Shown: positions 1-6,940 of the stretch, one piece after another
Layout of the letters: every line of letters begins with the position of its first letter
Position numbering within the stretch: position 1 is the stretch's first letter
Source of the DNA: CAZBBC01 sp964489835
GTDB taxonomy: Bacteria; Calditrichota; Calditrichia; JAJRVZ01
Assembly (NCBI GenBank): GCA_964489835.1
Contig: CAZBBC010000136.1
Location: 1 to 12,410, forward strand
DNA length: 12,410 bases
Reading direction: 5' to 3'
The notes under the pieces: model-generated
The model's input: only the letters and a program-made list of their open reading frames with translations
Database searches by the model: none
What the model was told of the DNA's origin: nothing
Made by a program: the position numbers and the translations under genes

Positions 1-2
1 AT

Positions 3-1379
3 AAAATACTAATTCTAAATCCAAAGAATTTTTTGTTTGTATTCTTCCCTTTTTTATTTTTTTCTGCCTGTTCCGGGCCATCAAATGAAGGTTCCAGTGG
101 AACACCGAATATCATTTACATTATGGTGGATGATCTGGGATACGGTGACCTGGGCTGCTATGGTCAAAAACAGATTCAGACACCGCAAATTGATCGCCTT
201 GCCGTTGAAGGAATACGCTTCACCGATCATTATGCCGGTCAGACTGTGTGTCGTCCATCTCGACTGGTTCTATGGACCGGGAAACATACCGGGCATACAC
301 CCATTAACAGCAATGCACCCTATGTCTTTAAACCCGAGGATGTGACCGTCGCTGAAATTTTAAAACAAAAGGGTTATGTAACCGGTGGCGTCGGCAAGTG
401 GGCAATGGGTGATACCAGCAATAGTGGTCACCCGAACCTGAATGGTTTTGATTTTTGGATGGGTTATTTAAACCAGAGTGAGGCTCATAATTATTATCCC
501 ACCCATTTGTGGCGTAATTTCACATCCGTCCCTCTGAAGGGTAATGTCCTCAGTAATAAAGCTGAAGATCATGGCCGGGTTTCTGTAAAAAGAGTATCCT
601 ACTCCCATGATGTCATGACCGAAGAAGCATTGAAATTTATTCGTCTTCATGCCGATAAACCCTTTTTACTTCATATTCACTGGACCATCCCGCATGCGAA
701 TAATGAAGGTGGAAGAGCGACCGGCAATGGAATGGAAGTGCCGGATTATGGCCAATACAAAGATAAAGACTGGCCGGACACGGAAAAAGGACTGGCCGCA
801 ATGATCAGCCGGATGGATCGTGACGTTGGTCGCATAAAAGATCTATTGCAAGAACTTGATATCGATGAAAAAACAATACTATTTTTTACTTCCGACAATG
901 GACCCCATTCCGAAGGAGGGCACCGGCATCAGTTTTTTGATTCAAACGGCCCTCTACGCGGATTCAAACGCGATCTTTATGAAGGTGGTATACGGGTGCC
1001 GCTGATTGTACGCTGGCCAGGTAAAATACGGCCCAACACGATTACCAGCCATCCATCAGCCTTCTGGGATTTTCTTTCAACGGCCTGTGATCTCGCCGGG
1101 ATTAATTCTCCAGAGGATATCGATGGGATCTCCTATCTGCCGACATTGATCGGTGCAGAACAACCACTACACGAATATCTATTCTGGCAATTTACCAGAA
1201 ACGATCAAACGAAATTAGCCTTGCGGATGGGTAACTGGAAAGCCGTTTGGCCAGACACCAAATTACCCGCAGAACTGTACAATCTTTCCAATGATATTGG
1301 GGAAGAGATGAATCTCGCTGCTCAATACCCCGATGTACTTTCTAAACTACAGAATTTGATGGTTGATGCTACCAAATAA
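3..1379 (+). CDS. S1-family sulfatase lipoprotein, probably 5'-truncated by the window edge
   Basis: Type I sulfatase that would hydrolyse sulfate esters, probably from sulfated polysaccharides, at the cell envelope. Residues below are numbered from the TTG at 33. The formylglycine motif is C73-R-P-S-R77, followed by the usual TGKHTGHT stretch. Metal-site residues are seen in VDDLGYGD (D33-D34) and in TSDNG (D288-N289), and GKW is at 121-123. FFSAC with Cys13 is a lipobox. The frame has no stop back to position 3, and the extra codons supply the Lys residues and length a lipoprotein signal needs. A TTG start at 33 would leave an uncharged, very short signal, so the true start is probably upstream of the window. 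The length is normal for the family and the C-terminus is intact. It needs a formylglycine-generating or anaerobic maturase encoded elsewhere. It has no evident link to the cytochrome genes. The exact substrate cannot be read from sequence. Confidence 0.9.
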   Translation, partial: KILILNPKNFLFVFFPFLFFSACSGPSNEGSSGTPNIIYIMVDDLGYGDLGCYGQKQIQTPQIDRLAVEGIRFTDHYAGQTVCRPSRLVLWTGKHTGHTPINSNAPYVFKPEDVTVAEILKQKGYVTGGVGKWAMGDTSNSGHPNLNGFDFWMGYLNQSEAHNYYPTHLWRNFTSVPLKGNVLSNKAEDHGRVSVKRVSYSHDVMTEEALKFIRLHADKPFLLHIHWTIPHANNEGGRATGNGMEVPDYGQYKDKDWPDTEKGLAAMISRMDRDVGRIKDLLQELDIDEKTILFFTSDNGPHSEGGHRHQFFDSNGPLRGFKRDLYEGGIRVPLIVRWPGKIRPNTITSHPSAFWDFLSTACDLAGINSPEDIDGISYLPTLIGAEQPLHEYLFWQFTRNDQTKLALRMGNWKAVWPDTKLPAELYNLSNDIGEEMNLAAQYPDVLSKLQNLMVDATK

Positions 1380-1406
1380 TTAGCCTGCCGATTATTCGTC
1401 CCATTT

Positions 1407-1420
1407 GTCGAATATTCGAC
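1407..1420. promoter_or_regulatory. Perfect 14-bp palindrome, candidate operator
   Basis: GTCGAATATTCGAC is a perfect palindrome lying 27 nt after the sulfatase stop and about 125 nt before the NHL gene. A further ATTCG half-site lies at 1394-1398. No T-run follows, so it is not a standard intrinsic terminator. It could be an operator for the cytochrome locus or a weak transcript-end hairpin; no regulator can be assigned. Confidence 0.3.
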
Positions 1421-1456
1421 TGAATGGATGAATTTAAGTGTTTTAAAAATAATAAC

Positions 1457-1484
1457 TTGACATAATTGCATTATATTCTCAAAT
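1457..1484 (+). promoter_or_regulatory. Weak sigma70-like promoter candidate before the first NHL gene
   Basis: A perfect TTGACA (1457-1462) is followed after 16 nt by TCAAAT (1479-1484). This matches the -10 consensus only at four of six positions and lacks the key second A. The surrounding DNA is AT-rich, so chance matches are likely. If used, the leader would be about 50 nt. The NHL gene itself has no clear Shine-Dalgarno sequence. Confidence 0.3.
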
Positions 1485-1544
1485 TAAAATGTAAATTGCG
1501 ATTCATCACAATTTTTATCCGTTAGATCAATTATATATTTATTT

Positions 1545-2564
1545 ATGGAAAGTAAACGATTAAAGCGTAAATATGCCCAATGTGTTTTAATCACCCTGTT
1601 TATTTATTTTCTCCTCCCCTCGCATATTTACTCAGATTTTAATTCAATGTCGGGAATTGCCTATGAGGATCGGGAGATTGTATGGATTGCAGAATTCAGC
1701 TCATCAGAGGAATTCCCAAAAAGCAAAAGTATAACCACCTTAATTTATAACTTTATTTTAGGTACTGAGAACCATCATTTGATTCGACCAATGTCGGTAA
1801 TTGCTCTGCAGACCGGTGTCCTCAGCGTTTTGGATCAGGGCAGCCGATCCCTGGTACATATTGACACTAACAAATATGAGATGAATTTCTTTCGGCCAAG
1901 CGAGGCTTCTTCTTTTAATTCATTGATCGCTCTCTGTGTGACTAAAAATCATGATATTCTGTTTACAGATTCAAATGATAGTACCATTTATCGACATAGT
2001 CCTCAATCAGGAAAGTTGGAGAAATTGAACGCTTCACTCCGTTTATCCCGTCCGACCGGGATTGGCTATTTAATCAGTGAGGATCAAATCTGGGTGGTCG
2101 AAACGGGGGCCCACAGGATTTCAATTCTTGACCAATTTGGGAATTTAATCAAACATATCGGTCATCGTGGAACTGCTGCCGGGGAATTTAATTATCCAAC
2201 ATTTCTATGGATCGATGATACAGGTGTTGTATATGTTGTTGATTCCATGAATTTTCGGATTCAAGTATTGGACAGCCGGGGTCAAATTCTTAGAGTCTTC
2301 GGAAAACCCGGAGATGCCAGTGGTTATTTTGCCCGTCCAAAGGGTATCGCCACGGATTCTTTTGGTCATATTTATGTGACCGATGCACTTTTTCACACCG
2401 TTCAAATATTCGATAAAGAGGGTAATTTTTTATATAATTTTGGCCGGCAAGGCCGGGAACAAGGTGAGTTTTGGATGCCTGCCGGTATATACATCGATCC
2501 TGAAGATCGGATTTATATTGCCGATAGCTATAATGCCCGAATTCAGATTTTCCAACTGCGGTAA
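1545..2564 (+). CDS. Secreted NHL-repeat beta-propeller protein
   Basis: Residues 1-30 form a Sec-type signal (Lys/Arg-rich start, hydrophobic core ending near HIYS), without a lipobox. The rest is a predicted six-bladed NHL propeller. The clearest blades are at about 168-196 (ending RISILD), 217-243 (IQVLD), 264-290 (RPKGIATD to VQIFD) and 311-336 (MPAGIYID to IQIF), with blade-linking G-x-x-x-G-x-F segments between them. There is no CXXCH, so it does not bind haem c. NHL propellers generally mediate protein or ligand binding. Proteins of this type recur beside multihaem cytochromes in extracellular electron transfer loci, so a role in cytochrome assembly, docking or stability is inferred. 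It is a paralogue of the NHL lipoprotein at 5244. The ribosome site of the next gene touches its stop codon, so the two are probably co-translated. The ATG at 1545 lacks a strong ribosome site. Confidence 0.85.
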   Translation: MESKRLKRKYAQCVLITLFIYFLLPSHIYSDFNSMSGIAYEDREIVWIAEFSSSEEFPKSKSITTLIYNFILGTENHHLIRPMSVIALQTGVLSVLDQGSRSLVHIDTNKYEMNFFRPSEASSFNSLIALCVTKNHDILFTDSNDSTIYRHSPQSGKLEKLNASLRLSRPTGIGYLISEDQIWVVETGAHRISILDQFGNLIKHIGHRGTAAGEFNYPTFLWIDDTGVVYVVDSMNFRIQVLDSRGQILRVFGKPGDASGYFARPKGIATDSFGHIYVTDALFHTVQIFDKEGNFLYNFGRQGREQGEFWMPAGIYIDPEDRIYIADSYNARIQIFQLR

Positions 2565-2569
2565 AAGGA
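2565..2569 (+). promoter_or_regulatory. Ribosome binding site that fixes the GTG start of the 12-haem cytochrome
   Basis: AAGGA begins immediately after the TAA of the NHL gene (2562-2564) and lies 5 nt before GTG at 2575. That GTG opens a normal signal peptide (Arg/Lys start, hydrophobic core, ILSGQS). The in-frame ATG at 2383 would place about 64 unrelated residues ahead of the signal, inside the NHL gene. Confidence 0.75.
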
Positions 2570-2574
2570 TTTAC

Positions 2575-4275
2575 GTGAGAATTAAATATTTAAAAATAAT
2601 ATATATCACTGTCATCTGGATTATCCCGACTATCCTTTCGGGACAATCGATCGTAAACTCCGTACATAATCTTTCGGTGAGCGGTCCCGGGACCATTAAA
2701 GCCGGAAATGAATCAGAAATATGTATATTCTGTCATACACCACATAATAGCAGTCCTCATAAACCCTTGTGGAACCGCGAGGATCCAGGTTTGAATTATA
2801 CGCTTTATAACAGTTCCACTATTAACGCGGAACCTGGGCAACCGGATGGACCATCAATTCTATGTCTGTCCTGCCATGATGGTAGCATTGCTCTGGGCAA
2901 TGTGCTGAGCCGTTCCGATCCGATCACCCTTAATAGTGGTATAAATAACATGCCGGAAGGTACGAGTAATTTGACCAAGATTCTTTCAGATGATCACCCC
3001 ATTTCATTTATTTATAATGCATCCCTGGCAGCAACCGATGGTGAACTCACTGATCCTGCGACCCTTAATGGTCCGGTTCAGTTAGAAAATGAAAAAATGC
3101 AGTGCACTTCCTGCCATGACGCACACAATAATTTTTATTCTGATTTTTTGGTCGCCAGTACACAGTACTCTGATTTATGCCAATATTGTCATCAAAAAAC
3201 CAGTTGGGAAAACTCCAGCCATCAGACATCCGGCGCATCCTGGGATGGCACAGGCATCGATCCCTGGTTGCATACACCTTATATAACCGTAGCTGAGAAT
3301 GGCTGTGAAAACTGTCATAGCCCTCATACGGCAGGTGGACATCAGAGATTAACAAATTATCTTCCGGAAGAGGACAACTGTCTGAACTGTCATGGCGGTA
3401 ATGTTGCTTCAAAAAACGTTCAAATTGATTTCGGAAAAACCTACCGGCATGATATTTATGCCTACACCCAGGAGCATGATCCGGAAGAACCATCCATCGT
3501 GCAAAACCGCCATGTTGAATGTGTGGATTGCCACAATCCTCACATCTGTAATAATACGATCGTTTCACCACCGTTGGCCAATGGATTTATCCAGGGAGTT
3601 CCCGGCGTGGATTCGGATGGTAATCCTGTGAATATCATACAATATGAATATGAACTCTGTTACCGCTGTCATGCGGATAGTCCCGATAAACCCGGGAGCC
3701 CGACTTCACGTCAGATTGAACAGGATAATGTTAATCTTGAATTCGATTTAAACGGACCTTCATATCACCCCATCGAGGGCCAGGGACAGAACGATAATGT
3801 TCCAAGCCTTATCTCACCTTACACAACTTCCAGTGTGATTTATTGCAGTGATTGCCATGCCAGCAACAGCAGTTCCGCCTCCGGACCACATGGTTCAATA
3901 TATCCGCACATCTTAAAATACAATTACGAAACCACCGATGATACACCTGAATCCTTTCAGGCTTATGAATTGTGTTATCAATGCCATGAGTATAATAGTA
4001 TTGTCAATAATGAAAGTAATAATTTCACAAGGGAAGTACATAAAAAACATATCGTAGATGAGAATACACCCTGTAATGTTTGTCACGACCCGCACGGTAT
4101 CAACGGGGATCAGGGTAATGTTACCAATAACTCACATCTCATCAATTTCGATATTTCAGTTGTCAGTTCCAGTACGGGCGCCATGGGAAGTCTTGAATTT
4201 ATTGATAATGGAATTTTAACAGGAACGTGCTATTTAAATTGCCACGGTAGAAATCATAATCCAAGAAGCTACTAA
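2575..4275 (+). CDS. Secreted multihaem c-type cytochrome, 12 candidate haem sites (doubled CXXCH family)
   Basis: A 566-residue protein starting at GTG, with a signal peptide over about residues 1-23 and no lipobox, so it is probably periplasmic or exported to the surface. CXXCH motifs begin at C50, C97, C177, C202, C244, C269, C316, C362, C424, C467 and C500. A twelfth site at C552 is CYLNCH, a CX3CH spacing. Several sites are followed by xPH or DAH, supplying likely distal His ligands, as in doubled-CXXCH cytochromes. Residues 26-207 align by eye with the whole mature tetrahaem protein at 4535: the CHTPHN, PLWN, GQPD, CLSCHDG, SDDHPISF and C-x-SCHD-x-H blocks occur in the same order. The remaining eight haems are an added C-terminal extension. 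Expected role: electron transfer at or beyond the outer membrane. Partner and redox potential are unknown. An inverted-repeat element separates it from the tetrahaem gene. Confidence 0.9.
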   Translation: MRIKYLKIIYITVIWIIPTILSGQSIVNSVHNLSVSGPGTIKAGNESEICIFCHTPHNSSPHKPLWNREDPGLNYTLYNSSTINAEPGQPDGPSILCLSCHDGSIALGNVLSRSDPITLNSGINNMPEGTSNLTKILSDDHPISFIYNASLAATDGELTDPATLNGPVQLENEKMQCTSCHDAHNNFYSDFLVASTQYSDLCQYCHQKTSWENSSHQTSGASWDGTGIDPWLHTPYITVAENGCENCHSPHTAGGHQRLTNYLPEEDNCLNCHGGNVASKNVQIDFGKTYRHDIYAYTQEHDPEEPSIVQNRHVECVDCHNPHICNNTIVSPPLANGFIQGVPGVDSDGNPVNIIQYEYELCYRCHADSPDKPGSPTSRQIEQDNVNLEFDLNGPSYHPIEGQGQNDNVPSLISPYTTSSVIYCSDCHASNSSSASGPHGSIYPHILKYNYETTDDTPESFQAYELCYQCHEYNSIVNNESNNFTREVHKKHIVDENTPCNVCHDPHGINGDQGNVTNNSHLINFDISVVSSSTGAMGSLEFIDNGILTGTCYLNCHGRNHNPRSY

Positions 4276-4314
4276 TAAAAGGACAAATGTCTCGTATGAT
4301 AAAAATATGAAGAT

Positions 4315-4456
4315 ACAGAGAGCGTAAAGAAATAATCCACGAATTTCACGAATTTAATTTCAGATATCACGAATCATTTAAGATACTATAAATATAATTC
4401 TTAGAAATTCGCGCTAATTCGTGCAATCCGTGGATAAAAATTTTTTGCGTTTCTGT
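4315..4456. repeat. Imperfect inverted-repeat element (REP/MITE-like) with CACGAAT units
   Basis: The left arm at 4335-4352 pairs with the right arm at 4418-4435 over 18 nt with two mismatches, around a central spacer of about 65 nt. Weaker complementarity extends outward to ACAGA at 4315-4319 and TCTGT at 4452-4456. CACGAAT is repeated at 4338, 4347 and 4368. No coding frame fits. Similar CACGAATTTCACGAATT-type palindromes are, from memory, dispersed in many copies in some environmental bacterial genomes. It fills most of the gap between the two secreted cytochrome genes and could fold into a long RNA hairpin that ends or protects the upstream transcript. Confidence 0.65.
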
Positions 4457-4523
4457 GAGCGAGTGAAGTATACCAGAGCCAGCATGGCATGGGTGGTTAT
4501 TTTTACATTATAAATATTCCAAA

Positions 4524-4530
4524 AAGGAGG
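4524..4530 (+). promoter_or_regulatory. Very strong Shine-Dalgarno of the tetrahaem cytochrome gene
   Basis: AAGGAGG lies 4 nt before the ATG at 4535. It is the best ribosome site in the window, whereas most neighbours have AAGGA, AGAG or none. This suggests that the tetrahaem protein is made in larger amounts than the other cytochromes, as would suit a structural or polymerising subunit. Confidence 0.7.
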
Positions 4531-4534
4531 ATTT

Positions 4535-5155
4535 ATGAAAAGATTTAATTATTTTATGGTTGTTACTTTTTTAATGTTTTTTGGTCAATTGGCGATGGCA
4601 CAGACAATTACAGGATCAGCACATGATTTTTCTGATGATTCCTGGAATACGTCTGGTCAAATTTGTCTGGTTTGTCACACCCCGCACAATGCCGACGTTA
4701 CAGTGACAAATGCTCCGTTATGGAACCACGAAACGACGATGGCAACATTTTCAACTTACAGCAGTGCCAGCATGGATGCGACCACCGGTCAGCCGGACGC
4801 CTCATCCAAACTTTGTCTGAGTTGTCATGATGGAACAGTGGCGGTTGATAATTTCGGAAACCAGACCGGAGGTAGCCATTTTTTAAGTGGAAATTCCAAT
4901 ATCGGTACTGATCTTAGTGACGATCATCCAATCTCATTTACCTATGATGTCGCCCTATCTGCCATAGACCATGGTCTGTATAATCCAACCATAACAAATT
5001 CCGGACTCGGTGGAACGATCAGCGGCGACTTACTGATCGGTAATCAGGTGCAATGTGCTTCCTGCCATGACGTTCATAACGGCAGTGGTGTTGACAAACT
5101 GTTACGTAAAACCAATGATGCCAGCGCGCTTTGCCTGACCTGTCACAACAAATAA
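4535..5155 (+). CDS. Small secreted tetrahaem c-type cytochrome, candidate wire-forming subunit
   Basis: A 206-residue protein with a clean Sec signal (cleavage expected after AMA, residue 22) and a mature form of about 184 residues. CXXCH sites begin at C44, C94, C174 and C200; the last lies three residues from the C-terminus (CLTCHNK). Non-motif His residues at 30, 51, 64, 115, 131, 146 and 181 are enough for bis-His coordination. Conserved blocks CHTPHN, PLWNH, CLSCHDGTVA and SDDHPISF match the N-terminal third of the cytochrome at 2575. The overall plan (four haems, short polypeptide, terminal haem, strong ribosome site) resembles tetrahaem extracellular nanowire cytochromes of the OmcE kind. 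That assignment is by plan and not by proven homology; a soluble surface electron carrier is the alternative. It is flanked by a repeat element upstream and a palindrome downstream, so it may form a separate, highly expressed transcript. Confidence 0.9.
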   Translation: MKRFNYFMVVTFLMFFGQLAMAQTITGSAHDFSDDSWNTSGQICLVCHTPHNADVTVTNAPLWNHETTMATFSTYSSASMDATTGQPDASSKLCLSCHDGTVAVDNFGNQTGGSHFLSGNSNIGTDLSDDHPISFTYDVALSAIDHGLYNPTITNSGLGGTISGDLLIGNQVQCASCHDVHNGSGVDKLLRKTNDASALCLTCHNK

Positions 5156-5189
5156 ACACAGAGATACGTTATCAGTTAGTATCCGAAGA

Positions 5190-5203
5190 CACTACCGGTA
5201 GTG
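5190..5203. promoter_or_regulatory. Perfect 14-bp palindrome between the tetrahaem and NHL lipoprotein genes
   Basis: CACTACCGGTAGTG is a perfect palindrome 34 nt after the tetrahaem stop and 40 nt before the next ATG. As RNA it can form a 5-bp stem with a CCGG loop. It is followed by A-rich rather than T-rich sequence, so it is not a canonical terminator. It may be an operator for the downstream cluster or a processing/stability hairpin that separates the abundant tetrahaem message from it. Confidence 0.35.
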
Positions 5204-5243
5204 ATAAAAATTTATAAAAAAATATTCAGATCACGGGAAATTC

Positions 5244-6317
5244 ATGCAAATAAAAATACCACGTTTATATAAAATTTGCCTGATAGTATCATTTATTTTT
5301 GCTGCGGGATGCGCCAGTCGCCTGCAGAAACAGGTAACCGGAGATTCAGCGGTATTTTTTCCACCGCCTCCGGATAGCGCGCGCATCCAGTTTCTAACCC
5401 ATATCAGTAATTCAACGGATGTTACTGGACAACAATCCTCATTCATGCGATATGTTCTGGGTGAAGAACCCGCCAAAGTGATTCACAAACCCTATGGTAT
5501 AAATATGCATGATGGTAAGCTGTACATTTGTGACACCATGCTGCCTGGTCTGGAAATAATAGATCTGCAAAATAATACCTTTGAATACTTTGCACCGGCA
5601 GGTCCTGGACAGCTCAAAAAACCCCTGAATTGTTCATCGGATAGTGAGAACCGTTTGTACGTAGCTGATGGCGCTCGCAGACAGGTTGTGGTTTTTGATA
5701 AGAATGGAAGGTATTTATATAATATCGGTGACGGACAATCCGGTAAACCGACCGATGTGGAAATTTATCAGGAAAAAGTTTGGATTTGTGATTTAGAGGA
5801 ACACAAAATTAAAGTATATGACACAAATCAACATCAACTGATCAATTCATTCCCGGACGCCGATCAGAACAAACCACAATATCTGTTCTCCCCAACCAAT
5901 TTATGCATCTCTGATGGAAAAATTTATGTAACAGACACCGGTGATGCCAGGATAAAGGTCTTTAATGATAAAGGTGAATATATTGGTATCGTGGGTAGTT
6001 TTGGCAAGCGTCCCGGTCAGTTCGTACGTCCCAAAGGACTGGCTGTGGATCATCAAGGTCTGCTATTTGTAGCAGATGCAGCTTTTGAATATGTACAGAT
6101 CTTCAATCAACAATATGAATTATTAATGTTTTTTGGAGGTAATTACAAAGGACCGGGACATATGTGGCTGCCTGCCGGGATTATTCTTGATTATAATCAT
6201 CTGGATTATTTTAAGAAGTATGTGAGCTCTGCTTTTAATTTAAAATATCTCATTTTTGTATCCAATCAATACGGACCTGACAAAATAAATGTATACGGTA
6301 TGGTAGAACCCAGGTAA
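5244..6317 (+). CDS. NHL-repeat beta-propeller lipoprotein of the cytochrome cluster
   Basis: A 357-residue protein. The signal peptide ends in AAGC with lipidated Cys23. After a Pro-rich lead (FFPPPPDSARIQFLTHI, about 39-54) come about six NHL blades, for example KPYGINMHDGKLYICDT (82-98), GKIYVTDTGDARIKVF (225-240) and RPKGLAVDHQGLLFVADA (262-279). The final blade carries MWLPAGIILDY (307-317) and ends LIFVSNQYG and INVYG (336-352). The PPPP-D-x-x-RI-x-F lead and this final blade are, from memory, hallmarks of NHL proteins encoded beside multihaem cytochromes in Geobacter-like and related genomes. It has no CXXCH. It is paralogous to the NHL protein at 1545 but membrane-anchored. It opens the four-gene conduit cluster; the gap to the next gene is 40 nt. 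Role inferred: outer-membrane scaffold or assembly factor for the conduit. The ribosome site is weak (GGGAA). Confidence 0.88.
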   Translation: MQIKIPRLYKICLIVSFIFAAGCASRLQKQVTGDSAVFFPPPPDSARIQFLTHISNSTDVTGQQSSFMRYVLGEEPAKVIHKPYGINMHDGKLYICDTMLPGLEIIDLQNNTFEYFAPAGPGQLKKPLNCSSDSENRLYVADGARRQVVVFDKNGRYLYNIGDGQSGKPTDVEIYQEKVWICDLEEHKIKVYDTNQHQLINSFPDADQNKPQYLFSPTNLCISDGKIYVTDTGDARIKVFNDKGEYIGIVGSFGKRPGQFVRPKGLAVDHQGLLFVADAAFEYVQIFNQQYELLMFFGGNYKGPGHMWLPAGIILDYNHLDYFKKYVSSAFNLKYLIFVSNQYGPDKINVYGMVEPR

Positions 6318-6357
6318 TATGAATATAATCTATTGAGTAAAATTTAAAAATAATCAG

Positions 6358-6930
6358 ATGCCTGAACTTAAAAAACAAAATATATTATATATACTCCTGA
6401 TAATGACTTTCGTATTTATTTCCTGCAGTACGCGAACGCTTTCTTATTTTTTTGACGGTGTCCCCGGACAGGAAGAACAAAATATGATTTCACCTGATTC
6501 AGGGCTGACTGCCCCGGCACCAGACCCGTCTGTGAAAATATCCAAAGAAAACGTATTGATCGGGCAGGAAATGAATCTACACCCTGACTATAAACGTAAA
6601 AACTGTGATAAATGTCATACTGTTGAACACTCTTACCGTTTGAAACAAAGGCAACCGGATCTTTGTTATCAGTGTCATCCCAATTTTACATCAAAATTTT
6701 CAAAGTTGCATGGACCGGTAGCCGCAGGTTTTTGCACGACCTGTCATGAACCACATAAATCCACATATAAAGCGCTCCTGAAAATGCCTGTACGAGACGT
6801 GTGCCAGCATTGCCATGAAGCAGGAGACGTTGTAAAGAATGTTGCCCATCAGAAAATCAACAAAACCGAATGTTTGCAGTGTCATGATCCACATGGTGGA
6901 AAAAGTGCCGATTTGATAAGGATGAAATAA
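6358..6930 (+). CDS. Pentahaem c-type cytochrome lipoprotein
   Basis: A 190-residue protein whose signal ends in FISC, so Cys23 is the likely lipid anchor. The segment just after it, RTLSYFFDGVPG (26-37), resembles a short motif I recall near the N-terminus of other membrane-anchored doubled-CXXCH cytochromes. A linker to about residue 75 leads to five CXXCH sites beginning at C83, C103, C126, C149 and C172. LHGP at 118-121 precedes the third site and xPH follows the third and fifth, giving distal His ligands. The C126/C149 pair has the same repeat plan as units of the 15-haem protein at 8912. The stop codon is part of the ribosome site of the barrel gene, so the two are translationally coupled. 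Likely role: lipid-anchored haem relay at the barrel, on the periplasmic or outer face. No clear ribosome site precedes the ATG at 6358. Confidence 0.9.
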   Translation: MPELKKQNILYILLIMTFVFISCSTRTLSYFFDGVPGQEEQNMISPDSGLTAPAPDPSVKISKENVLIGQEMNLHPDYKRKNCDKCHTVEHSYRLKQRQPDLCYQCHPNFTSKFSKLHGPVAAGFCTTCHEPHKSTYKALLKMPVRDVCQHCHEAGDVVKNVAHQKINKTECLQCHDPHGGKSADLIRMK

Positions 6931-6940
6931 GGACTAATTA

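Noticed and set aside
1407..1420. Terminator of the sulfatase gene
   Set aside because: The palindrome has no loop-friendly GC stem and no following T-run.
2383..2574. Upstream ATG extension of the 12-haem cytochrome
   Set aside because: It lies wholly within the NHL gene, puts about 64 unrelated residues before a good signal peptide, and the GTG at 2575 has its own ribosome site.
3065..3571. Long minus-strand open frame opposite the 12-haem cytochrome
   Set aside because: It is the complement of haem-motif coding DNA, with no signal, ribosome site or recognisable domain.
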